Shown here: one piece after another, positions 1-6,877 of the stretch | How positions within the stretch are numbered: the stretch's first letter is position 1 | Layout of the letters: every line of letters starts with the position of its first letter | Assembly (NCBI GenBank): GCA_947073895.1 | Contig: CAMTNN010000080.1 | Location: 1-6,877 of the forward strand | Source: an uncultured cyanobacterium | GTDB lineage: Bacteria; Cyanobacteriota; Vampirovibrionia; Gastranaerophilales; Gastranaerophilaceae | DNA: 6,877 bases | Direction of reading: 5' to 3' | Program-made: the position numbers and the translations under genes | Notes under the pieces: model-generated | Databases searched by the model: none | What the model was told of the DNA's origin: nothing | The model's input: only the letters and a program-made list of their open reading frames with translations

Positions 1-292
1 GAGGCAACAAACCCCAATAAAACTAAACACTTTCCCAATTGCTTAAGATTACAAATTTATAAAACTATACTTCTAATAATAACTTGCAAGTATGCCATTT
101 ATAACAAAAGAATTTTTAGTCGGTGATTTTGAAAAATGAATTTTTCTTCCTAAAAAATCTAAACCAACTGTATTTTTTTGAGTAATTTGGTCAGAAGTCT
201 TTCTGAGTCATTGCGAGCGAAGCGTGGCAATCCATCGGAGTTTTAGGCAGTCGGAAGTCGGTTGAGTATTCAAGTTCGAAATTACTCTTTTT
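1..292. other. Intergenic region without a recognisable gene
   Basis: No convincing gene is visible on either strand. The sequence is A/T-rich with many stops. The only sizeable open stretch is a minus-strand frame of about 43 codons ending in TAG at 73-75. It reads plausibly (it includes VGLDFLGRKIHF) but has no start codon or ribosome binding site, so I do not call it a gene. The stretch also holds the short interspersed repeat at 207-233 and a small tandem AGTCGGA/AGTCGG near 249-261. It looks like decayed accessory DNA. Confidence 0.5.
207..233. repeat. Short interspersed palindromic repeat (CATTGCGAGCGAAGCG type)
   Basis: The core runs GTCATTGCGAGCG then AAGCGTGGCAATCC. Its ends are complementary (ATTGC at 210-214 against GCAAT at 227-231) and an inner GC/GC pair flanks GAA, so it can form a small imperfect hairpin. 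It is clearly richer in G+C than its surroundings. Near-identical words recur as dispersed, REP-like intergenic elements in many unrelated bacteria; that is recalled knowledge, not checked here. Only one copy lies in this window. It supports reading 1-610 as a zone of accumulated repeats and gene debris. Confidence 0.5.
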
Positions 293-386
293 ACTCTTTT
301 TTTACTCAGGGATAAATGTAATTTTCTCAAAAAATTGGCTTATTTTTACCCAATAAGCCAATTTTGCCACTGAGTAATTAAAGAGT
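293..386. repeat. Composite 94-nt palindrome, possibly MITE-like or a bidirectional terminator
   Basis: Two nested inverted repeats are visible. The inner arms at 331-344 and 352-365 form a perfect 14-bp stem with a 7-nt loop. The outer arms at 293-309 and 370-386 match at 15 of 17 positions. The inner stem has A residues on its 5' side and TTTT at its 3' end, so it could act as a rho-independent terminator in either direction. That would suit the minus-strand gene ending at 611 or a lost upstream gene. The nested outer arms are more than a terminator needs and resemble a miniature inverted-repeat element. It lies just before the Fic remnant. Confidence 0.6.
331..365. terminator. Candidate bidirectional intrinsic terminator (inner stem)
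   Basis: A perfect 14-bp stem (AAAATTGGCTTATT and its complement) encloses the loop TTTACCC. The stem ends in TTTT on both strands. No gene ends immediately beside it: the nearest 3' end is the minus-strand gene stopping at 611, about 245 bases away and beyond the Fic remnant. The terminator reading is therefore plausible but not compelled. Confidence 0.4.
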
Positions 387-406
387 TATTTGAGAATTTT
401 GAAACT

Positions 407-426
407 GTTGGGGTAAAAACCCCAAC
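407..426. repeat. GC-rich perfect hairpin at the Fic remnant boundary
   Basis: GTTGGGGT (407-414) and ACCCCAAC (419-426) form a perfect 8-bp stem around an AAAA tetraloop. No T-run follows on the plus strand, so it is not a standard terminator. It sits between the composite palindrome and the first recognisable Fic codon, so it may mark an insertion or deletion edge. Confidence 0.5.
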
Positions 427-429
427 CCA

Positions 430-609
430 CCTGCTAAAGATGAAAGTTTTGCGAGTTCTATAAATCAGATTTATCAAACTTTTGAAGGCAAAGATTGTTA
501 TCCGACATTGGAAGAAAAAGCAGCAATGCTTTTGTACTTAATTACAAAAAATCATTCATTCTCTGACAGTAATAAACGCATCGTAGCGAGTTGCGCAAAT
601 TGTTATTAA
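430..609 (+). pseudogene. Fic/DOC domain protein remnant (truncated at both ends)
   Basis: The frame reads PAKDESFASSINQIYQTF, continues through EEKAAMLLYLITKNHSFSDSNKRI, and stops at TAA 607-609. This matches the core of the Fic/DOC fold, in the death-on-curing or RhuM-associated style. Its signature HxFx(D/E)(G/A)N(G/K)xxR appears at 553-579 as HSFSDSNKR, keeping H, F, D, N and R, with Ser where Gly normally helps bind the nucleotide phosphates. Fic enzymes transfer AMP or other phosphate-containing groups to proteins, and many are toxins. Here about 60 codons survive: there is no start codon (the frame opens after a TGA at 400-402), and sequence after RIVAS no longer resembles the family. 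No antitoxin partner is visible. It is almost certainly non-functional. Confidence 0.75.
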
Positions 610-610
610 A

Positions 611-1384
611 TTATTTTTCAGGCATAGAATAGCTAGATTCAATATATTCTTTTAATGGTTTAAAAAGATCTGTATGCGGGTCGAAACAATTCGTAGAATC
701 ATAATAGCTATCGTCAAAACGATTTATGAGTTTTCCCTGTTCAGAATATTCATATATAGTTACTTTATAATCACTATAAGGATCACGTTCTATTTCGTAT
801 CTTAGTATATTTTTATTATCATAATATAGGTCTTTATACTCGTTGCTGTATACTGAATACAGTACATTACCTTTACTATTCTTATAATATACTTTACCGT
901 TTTTTCGTTCGACACTTCCTGTTAAACGATTATTTTCATCATAATATTTTTTAACATTTCCTGAAACAACATAATGCCCATTTGGATCCTCTGATTCACC
1001 AATAGTTATTTCATATTTACCGTCAGCTTCAGTTTCATAACTAACATTATTTTCATACGGAGAGTCAATGTTGCAGATATATTCTTTGTTTCCGTCTCTT
1101 TCAAGTTTTAATCTGCAATCATGTTGAAGTGACCACTCATTCATAACTGTTTTCTTTTTCCCTGATGTGAAATTTGTCCAAATTGTTAATTCATTATTAT
1201 TATTCTGTTTCAAACTTGATGCATTAAAAAGTTTCGCTTCTTTTGCATCAAAAACTCCATTTCCATCTTAATCAAATATATATGCATATTTTTTTTGTAA
1301 TGCATTGCCATTTTGTTGCATATCATATACACTCATGCCTGCTTTTGCTTGAACTCTTGGTAAAACTGTAATTCTGTCACTCAT
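611..1384 (-). pseudogene. EF-hand and Tyr-rich repeat protein, interrupted by in-frame TAA at codon 39
   Basis: Reading from ATG at 1384, the product would be 257 residues and starts MSDRITVLPRVQAKAGMS. Codon 39 (1268-1270) is TAA; on both sides the same frame encodes sensible protein. The stop falls at position 2 of an EF-hand loop: D38, D40, N42, G43, D46 and E49 occupy the usual calcium-binding positions. From about residue 145 the C-terminal half has degenerate repeats of 20-25 residues carrying YYDENN, YYKNSKGN, YYDNKN and YEYSEQGK motifs, like YD or MORN-type beta repeats. No signal peptide or membrane segment is visible. Proteins with this N-terminus and one EF-hand look typical of Gastranaerophilales, function unknown. 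A TTG at 1213 opens a 200-codon downstream frame but lacks a good ribosome binding site. The stop may be a recent mutation, an allele or a sequence error. Confidence 0.8.
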
Positions 1385-1393
1385 TTTTTAATT

Positions 1394-1400
1394 CCTCCTT
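1394..1400 (-). promoter_or_regulatory. Strong ribosome binding site of the EF-hand gene
   Basis: AAGGAGG on the minus strand lies 9 nt before the ATG at 1384. It fixes the true start well upstream of the internal stop and shows that the interrupted frame was a normal gene. Confidence 0.8.
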
Positions 1401-1422
1401 TTAAATATCTTTCCCGTGATAT

Positions 1423-1450
1423 ATATTAAAAGAATTTTTGTTTTTGGAAA
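1423..1450 (-). promoter_or_regulatory. Weak candidate promoter of the EF-hand gene
   Basis: On the minus strand, TTTCCA (1450-1445) is followed 16 nt later by TAATAT (1428-1423). Each matches the sigma-70 consensus at 4 of 6 positions. Transcription would begin near 1416 and give a leader of about 30 nt containing the AAGGAGG site. The TTCTA microsatellite begins about 14 bp upstream of the -35. Support is modest in such A/T-rich sequence. Confidence 0.3.
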
Positions 1451-1463
1451 TTGCCTACAGTTT

Positions 1464-1490
1464 TTCTATTCTATTCTATTCTATTCTATT
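1464..1490. repeat. Pentanucleotide microsatellite (TTCTA)5
   Basis: Five perfect copies of TTCTA plus a trailing TT lie about 80-105 bp upstream of the EF-hand gene start, just beyond its candidate -35. Tracts like this change length by replication slippage. At this distance a change could shift an upstream regulatory contact and make expression phase-variable. The tract is not inside a gene. Confidence 0.9.
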
Positions 1491-1565
1491 TAGCATTATA
1501 ATTGAATTTGAGCCATAAAAAACTTGTCTTTGCAAAACTTAACAATTGCACAAATTTTGTAACAA

Positions 1566-1606
1566 TTCTCAAACCTTGTGTTAATTTTTCTCAAACCAAG
1601 TGTTAA
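1566..1606. repeat. Tandem 19-bp direct repeat, 22-bp period
   Basis: TTCTCAAACCTTGTGTTAA (1566-1584) and TTCTCAAACCAAGTGTTAA (1588-1606) match at 17 of 19 positions. The two mismatches are adjacent (TT against AA). The period is about two helical turns, as in paired regulator half-sites. The second copy runs into the stop codon of the small ORF at 1603. No function is established. Confidence 0.6.
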
Positions 1607-1752
1607 CTTACACCAACACCAAAACCAAACCATAGTCCGAATGTTGCGGCAGGTTTTAGTATTGAATTTCTATTTTGTGTATTTATTTTGTTATGCGTTT
1701 TAAAACTGCATTCAGAATGAGGAATAGTTTTGCTTATACTGCTAACTTTCAT
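1603..1752 (-). CDS. Small hypothetical protein, 49 aa, Gly/Phe-rich C-terminus
   Basis: ATG at 1752 opens a frame ending in TAA at 1603-1605. The protein starts MKVSSISKTIPHSECSFK and ends KPAATFGLWFGFGVGVS. The N-terminal two thirds is polar and basic with one Cys (C15); the last 15 residues are hydrophobic and glycine-rich. AAGGAT (1767-1762) lies 9 nt before the ATG, a plausible Shine-Dalgarno. The gene follows the methyltransferase stop by 37 bp on the same strand, so the two could share a transcript. I do not recognise a domain. Its MKVSSI start resembles MKIPSI at the start of the protein at 3423-3866, and short proteins of this style seem common in Gastranaerophilales (recollection only). 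It is short enough to be chance, but the binding site and the coherent C-terminus argue for a gene. Confidence 0.5.
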   Translation of the reverse strand: MKVSSISKTIPHSECSFKTHNKINTQNRNSILKPAATFGLWFGFGVGVS

Positions 1753-1789
1753 TTTCGGCTTATCCTTATATATTTAGTATGGTTTTCTA

Positions 1790-2323
1790 CTATAGAGCAG
1801 TTCCTTTTGTTGGTATTATAAATTCGTTTATATTTAATCCTTCAAGCTCCAACAATTTAATTTTTTTATCAATTCCACCGGCATATCCTGTCAGACTTTT
1901 GTTTGTGCCTACTACTCTGTGACATGGGATTATGATTGAGATTTCGTTATGTCCGACAGCTCCGCCTATAGCTTGGGCAGACATTTTTTTCAACCCTCTT
2001 TGCGATGCGATTTTACATGCTATGTCATTATAAGTTATTGTTTTTCCGTATGGTATTTTCTTTAAAATTTCCCATACTTGTTGTCTGAATTCGCTTCCAA
2101 TAGGATTTAGGGGTGGCATAAAATCAGGTTTTTTGCCTGAAAAATAAATATCCAGCCATCTTTTTGTTTCTTTTATGATCTCGGTTTCTTGCTCACAATG
2201 ATTTTTGTCTAAGTTATCGCAATAATATTTTTCACCTTCAAACCATAACCCTGTTAAGCCTTGGCTATCAGCTGCAAGTAAAATACCGCCTATTGGTGAG
2301 TTGTAATGAGATGTGTAATTCAT
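1790..2323 (-). CDS. ogt: Methylated-DNA--[protein]-cysteine S-methyltransferase (O6-methylguanine repair)
   Basis: The 177-aa protein removes methyl or alkyl groups from O6 of guanine in DNA by irreversible transfer to its own cysteine, a single-use repair reaction in the cytoplasm. Residues 1-75 form the family's N-terminal domain (SPIGGILLAAD, LTGLWFEG). Residues 76-162 form the DNA-binding and catalytic domain: SEFRQQVWEILKKIPYGKT, a helix-turn-helix at TYNDIACKI, and the active site IIPCHRVVG with acceptor Cys134. The segment SAQAIGGAVGHN has Gln where human AGT has its arginine finger; I recall this in many bacterial homologues. Length is normal for the family. I chose ATG 2323 over the TTG at 2353 because family members start just before the SPIG strand; neither has a Shine-Dalgarno. 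It is divergent from the acyltransferase gene and 37 bp ahead of the small ORF. Confidence 0.95.
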   Translation of the reverse strand: MNYTSHYNSPIGGILLAADSQGLTGLWFEGEKYYCDNLDKNHCEQETEIIKETKRWLDIYFSGKKPDFMPPLNPIGSEFRQQVWEILKKIPYGKTITYNDIACKIASQRGLKKMSAQAIGGAVGHNEISIIIPCHRVVGTNKSLTGYAGGIDKKIKLLELEGLNINEFIIPTKGTAL

Positions 2324-2329
2324 ATTTTG

Positions 2330-2338
2330 ATAATAACA
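2330..2338 (-). promoter_or_regulatory. Extended -10 element placing transcription start at the ogt ATG
   Basis: On the minus strand, TGT then TATTAT (2335-2330) gives an extended -10 with 5 of 6 consensus matches. Six bases (CAAAAT) separate it from the A of the ATG at 2323, so the predicted start of transcription is the start codon itself. This fits the absence of a ribosome binding site. No good -35 is visible, which extended -10 promoters can tolerate. Confidence 0.4.
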
Positions 2339-2381
2339 CAGATATGTTAACAACTATATAACTTTGTAGTAATGTAAAAAT

Positions 2382-3440
2382 ATGGAAAGTTTGTTTAATA
2401 ATAAAATTAATATTTTAAAAGCTCTTGCAATATTGATTGTGGTATCCGGTCATCTTGAATTTTCTTTGATACCGATGTTTCCGCCGTATTCTTTTCAGGT
2501 TATATTATTTTTCTTTATTGCCGGCATGACGTTCCATGATAAATATAATTTTATTGAATTTTTTAAAAAGCGATTTAATTCGCTTTTAAAACCGTATTTT
2601 ATATATTGTGTAATTTATCTGGGCGTTACATTTTTATTAGCTCCTGTTGTAGGAAAATTTTGGGGTATGCCTGTTACTTTAAAAAACGAATTAATTATGC
2701 CGTTTTTAACAGGGCATCAAATCGATTTGATTTCACCGTTATGGTTTGTGCCGCAGCTTTTTACATCTTTGATGGTTTATAAACTTTTAAGCTATATAAA
2801 ATTGAACAAATACTTATGGCTTGGAATTTATTTTATTTTTGCTTTGATTGCAATTTATTTGGGAGCGTTTAGAGATAATCTATATATGTTATATTTGCTT
2901 AGAACTTTGTTTTCATTGTTCTTTATTCATTTAGGATTTTTATATGAAAATTGTTTAAAAGGTAAATTTAATATTTTTACAGGGAAAATATTTGGTTTTG
3001 TAATAATATTACAGTCGCTTTTGTGGTTAACAAATAAAGACTTTACGGCAATGGATGGGATAGGATTAAGTTTTATTCTTGTATGGGGTGATTTTGATAA
3101 CTGGATTGCTCCGATTTTAACAAGTTTGACGGGTATTTGGGTATCTTTGTTTATTGTGAAAAAGACTTTTAGCTTTGTAAAAGATTGGAGTTTTTTACAA
3201 CAAATCGGGCAAAATACATACCATATTATGGCGAATCATTTATTAGTATTTAATTTTATAACTTATTCAGTTCTGGCATTAAAAGGAATTCCTTTTGATA
3301 TAAAAAATAATGCTGATATTTATTGGTTTTATTGCCCTATAAAATCAACGTATTTTTACTTTGTGGCAGGAATAATTCTTACAACTTATCTTGGAATTGG
3401 AATCAAGAAAATCAAGGAGTTGTTATTTAAGATTGGCTAA
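2382..3440 (+). CDS. Acyltransferase-3 family integral membrane protein
   Basis: This 352-aa protein has about ten hydrophobic helices and the Acyltransferase_3 layout. Members move acyl groups, often acetyl, across or at the inner membrane onto sugars of LPS, capsule, peptidoglycan or glucans. Helix 1 carries LKALAILIVVSGH with the family's conserved His (H24). FFFIAGMTF (43-51) matches the FFFxSG segment, and KKRFNSLLKPY (62-72) the RR-x-L-x-PY motif, with R64. LWFVPQLF (120-127) matches the WFL region, and IGQNTYHIMANHLLVFN (275-291) the C-terminal IGxNT...H helix. Length is usual for a stand-alone member with no extra SGNH domain. The ATG at 2382 has no clear Shine-Dalgarno, so the start is less certain than the frame. 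No glycan cluster is adjacent, so the substrate is unknown. Its final 18 bases overlap the convergent gene at 3423. Confidence 0.88.
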   Translation: MESLFNNKINILKALAILIVVSGHLEFSLIPMFPPYSFQVILFFFIAGMTFHDKYNFIEFFKKRFNSLLKPYFIYCVIYLGVTFLLAPVVGKFWGMPVTLKNELIMPFLTGHQIDLISPLWFVPQLFTSLMVYKLLSYIKLNKYLWLGIYFIFALIAIYLGAFRDNLYMLYLLRTLFSLFFIHLGFLYENCLKGKFNIFTGKIFGFVIILQSLLWLTNKDFTAMDGIGLSFILVWGDFDNWIAPILTSLTGIWVSLFIVKKTFSFVKDWSFLQQIGQNTYHIMANHLLVFNFITYSVLALKGIPFDIKNNADIYWFYCPIKSTYFYFVAGIILTTYLGIGIKKIKELLFKIG

Positions 3441-3866
3441 AATTTCAACGGTTCTGTAGACACGTCTTAGGAAATTATCTTCGTGCGATTCTATTCCAAT
3501 TGCTTGATAATTTAATTCGTCTTGATTTTCAAGCATTATTTTGTTTTTTCTCATTACGGGTTCAACTGAATCTAAATCAGGATTAATTAATCTGGAATTA
3601 ACTTTCTTCGTATTTTGAGATTCTAAAGTGATTAGCAGACCTTTTTCTATTTCGGAATCAACAGATTTAAAGTCTAAATGAATATTTTTTGCTTTAGCAT
3701 AATTAACAAGCATTTCTCTAACCGGCAATAAAGTTTTGTAAACATTTTCAGATGTGTTGGTAATATTCACTAAATTATTGGATTCTAATTGGCGTCCCAT
3801 ATTTTTTGCCAGTTTTATTGTGTTGCAAGTTCTGCAGAATGGAGCTTTTATAGATGGTATTTTCAT
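3423..3866 (-). CDS. Hypothetical protein with N-terminal CxxC, 147 aa
   Basis: I do not recognise this family. The protein begins MKIPSIKAPFCRTCNTIK, with Cys11 and Cys14 forming one CxxC, too few alone for a zinc ribbon unless it dimerises. The rest is soluble, charged and mainly helical by eye, with a hydrophobic repeat around ENVYKTLLPVREMLVNYAKA and a basic end, FLRRVYRTVEILANLK. No membrane segment is visible, and the short start is not a convincing signal peptide. The start is the ATG at 3866 rather than the TTG at 3890, because GAGGAAG (3880-3874) lies 7 nt before it. It is divergent from ndk and overlaps the 3' end of the acyltransferase gene by 18 bp. A lineage-restricted small protein is the most I would infer. 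Confidence 0.7.
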   Translation of the reverse strand: MKIPSIKAPFCRTCNTIKLAKNMGRQLESNNLVNITNTSENVYKTLLPVREMLVNYAKAKNIHLDFKSVDSEIEKGLLITLESQNTKKVNSRLINPDLDSVEPVMRKNKIMLENQDELNYQAIGIESHEDNFLRRVYRTVEILANLK

Positions 3867-3873
3867 TTTTTTA

Positions 3874-3880
3874 CTTCCTC
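3874..3880 (-). promoter_or_regulatory. Ribosome binding site that sets the start at 3866
   Basis: GAGGAAG on the minus strand lies 7 nt before ATG 3866. It falls inside the longer open frame that begins with TTG at 3890, so the shorter product is preferred. Confidence 0.65.
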
Positions 3881-3889
3881 TTTTCTTCA

Positions 3890-3895
3890 ATTATA
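3890..3895 (-). promoter_or_regulatory. Consensus -10 box of the CxxC-protein gene
   Basis: The minus strand reads a perfect TATAAT. The 17-bp spaced -35 position is AGCTTT, a poor match. Predicted transcription begins near 3883, leaving a leader of about 17 nt that just contains the GAGGAAG ribosome binding site. Confidence 0.45.
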
Positions 3896-3925
3896 AAGCA
3901 GAAATGTTAAAAAAAGCTATTTAAT

Positions 3926-3935
3926 ACATTAATGT
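3926..3935. promoter_or_regulatory. Perfect 10-bp palindrome in the divergent ndk promoter region
   Basis: ACATTAATGT is its own reverse complement and touches the ndk -35 box at its last base. It lies between the two divergent promoters, where an operator would sit. Short A/T-rich palindromes also arise by chance. Confidence 0.25.
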
Positions 3936-3963
3936 TTACATTTCAGCCTGTTTGTGGTCTAAT
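3935..3963 (+). promoter_or_regulatory. Sigma-70-type promoter of ndk-tgt
   Basis: TTTACA (3935-3940, 5 of 6) and TCTAAT (3958-3963, 5 of 6) are separated by 17 bp, and TGG immediately before the -10 makes it an extended -10. Transcription should start near 3970, giving a leader of about 39 nt. A small AAAGG-TTTT-CCTTT hairpin can form in that leader at 3975-3988, ahead of the ribosome binding site. Confidence 0.65.
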
Positions 3964-3998
3964 AGAATTGGTGGAAAGGTTTTCCTTTGTTATTTTAT

Positions 3999-4003
3999 AG
4001 GAG
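3999..4003 (+). promoter_or_regulatory. Ribosome binding site that sets the ndk start
   Basis: AGGAG lies 5 nt before the ATG at 4009. This rules out the 19-codon upstream extension from 3952, which would also begin upstream of the predicted transcription start. Confidence 0.8.
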
Positions 4004-4008
4004 AGATT

Positions 4009-6179
<2,171 letters not shown>

Positions 6180-6194
6180 ATCAATTACTTACTA

Positions 6195-6223
6195 ACTTTA
6201 CAAATATATAAACCCATTGTAAA
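6195..6223 (-). promoter_or_regulatory. Candidate promoter of the CheD-like gene
   Basis: On the minus strand, TTTACA (6223-6218, 5 of 6) and TAAAGT (6200-6195, 4 of 6) are spaced by 17 bp. Transcription near 6188 would leave a leader of under 10 nt, in keeping with the lack of a ribosome binding site before ATG 6179. A 7-bp inverted repeat (6197-6203 and 6217-6223) overlaps both boxes. Confidence 0.35.
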
Positions 6224-6282
6224 TTGAAAATTGCCTTTATCTTAAAAAAACTTAACGAATTTATTCAAATGGGCAAATTTCT

Positions 6283-6311
6283 TTTATATGATGTTTTAAT
6301 TATTATATAAG
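6283..6311 (+). promoter_or_regulatory. Candidate promoter of the 3'-terminal gene
   Basis: TTTATA (6283-6288, 4 of 6) and TATAAG (6306-6311, 5 of 6) have 17-bp spacing. Transcription would begin near 6318, only a few bases before the ribosome binding site AAAGGGG (6321-6327), which lies 5 nt from the ATG. The surrounding sequence is very A/T-rich, so chance matches are likely. Confidence 0.35.
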
Positions 6312-6332
6312 ATAAATTATAAAGGGGTTACT

Positions 6333-6877
6333 ATGCCGGATATTCAGAATGGATATGCTTATACAATACAGCAGCCAATGCCATTGAGTAAATCAATGCT
6401 TAAAGAACAGGTTAAGTATGATAGAGCAATGCGTATGGAACGTAATGCTCAGGATGAATTTGTTCACCAACATAAGAAAAACGGCTTATTTGAACGTTTA
6501 TATGATGTTATTAAAAATGCTACAGGCTTAGGTGTGGGCTCAAAGAAAGTTAAAGCTGAACTTGCAAAGGTTGAGTCGGGTGAAATAACTGACAAACAGG
6601 CTAAAGAAACGATTAATAAATACAGAAAATCTCAGTTGAATTCAGCGCAAGGCTTAGGGGATATTGCGTCAATAGGCGCTTCTGGAATATCATTTTTCTT
6701 TATTCGGAATCAGTTAAAAATGAAAAGCGCAGAAATGCAAATTAATAAGGAATACTATGATAACTTAGCCAAAATGGCAGGTGAATTTGCTAAGGAATCT
6801 AAAAAGGGATTTTTTGGAAGAATCAGTGAATCAATAATTAAATCAGGTCAGTCATCAGCGAAAATGGTAGCAGTTGC
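6333..6877 (+). CDS. Hypothetical helical protein with Gly-rich hydrophobic segment, 3' partial
   Basis: ATG at 6333 follows AAAGGGG by 5 nt, and the frame stays open for 181 codons to the window edge. The protein starts MPDIQNGYAYTIQQPMPLSK. Residues 18-60 are charged and helical. Residues 61-70 read KNATGLGVGS, and 71-104 form a charged helical pair (KVKAELAKVESGEITDKQAK) reminiscent of short helical-hairpin domains such as SHOCT. One Gly/Ser-rich hydrophobic stretch, GLGDIASIGASGISFFFI (107-124), could span or dip into a membrane. Residues 125-181 are again basic and helical. No signal peptide is visible. I do not recognise an assigned function; similar long helical proteins with such a segment seem common in Gastranaerophilales (recollection). 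Its partner genes lie beyond the window. Confidence 0.75.
   Translation, partial: MPDIQNGYAYTIQQPMPLSKSMLKEQVKYDRAMRMERNAQDEFVHQHKKNGLFERLYDVIKNATGLGVGSKKVKAELAKVESGEITDKQAKETINKYRKSQLNSAQGLGDIASIGASGISFFFIRNQLKMKSAEMQINKEYYDNLAKMAGEFAKESKKGFFGRISESIIKSGQSSAKMVAV

Overview
The window is an A+T-rich bacterial segment with standard-code genes, mostly good Shine-Dalgarno sites and tight gene packing. The housekeeping proteins (O6-methylguanine-DNA methyltransferase, nucleoside diphosphate kinase, tRNA-guanine transglycosylase) do not fix the lineage. The accessory proteins do suggest one: a protein beginning MSDRITVLPRVQAKAGMS followed by an EF-hand loop, short proteins beginning MK(V/I)xSI, and a partial gene with a GLGVGSKK segment. 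These look like gut Gastranaerophilales (Vampirovibrionia/Melainabacteria, non-photosynthetic relatives of cyanobacteria). This is inference from recalled family style; no search was run.

Layout. Positions 1-610 are a decayed accessory zone: a short interspersed repeat (207-233), a composite 94-nt palindrome (293-386), a GC-rich 8-bp hairpin (407-426), and a Fic/DOC-domain remnant (430-609) that keeps the Fic motif but lacks both ends. Facing it is a minus-strand gene for an EF-hand plus tyrosine-rich-repeat protein (611-1384), interrupted by one in-frame TAA at codon 39, inside the calcium loop. The gap upstream of it (1385-1602) holds a five-copy TTCTA microsatellite and a 19-bp direct repeat. 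A 49-codon minus-strand ORF (1603-1752) follows a plain methyltransferase gene (1790-2323) at 37 bp and may be its operon partner.

From 2382 the plus strand carries an acyltransferase-3 membrane protein. Its last 18 bases overlap a convergent minus-strand gene of unknown function with an N-terminal CxxC (3423-3866). Divergent from that gene, behind a near-consensus extended -10 promoter, is the ndk-tgt operon (4009-5612), whose genes share one base (TAATG). tgt overlaps by six bases a convergent gene (5607-6179) of unknown annotation. Its Thr-x5-Cys ... His ... GG pattern resembles CheD-type glutamine deamidases. The window ends inside a plus-strand gene (from 6333) for a helical protein with one glycine-rich hydrophobic segment.

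Functional picture. ndk balances nucleotide triphosphate pools and tgt installs the queuosine precursor in tRNA, so that pair is a nucleotide/tRNA housekeeping operon. The methyltransferase repairs alkylated guanine, and the acyltransferase probably decorates a surface glycan. There is no intact mobile element, CRISPR array, tRNA or rRNA. The points most worth following up are the nonsense codon inside the EF-hand, the CheD-like protein without chemotaxis neighbours, the small ORF, and the possibly leaderless methyltransferase gene.
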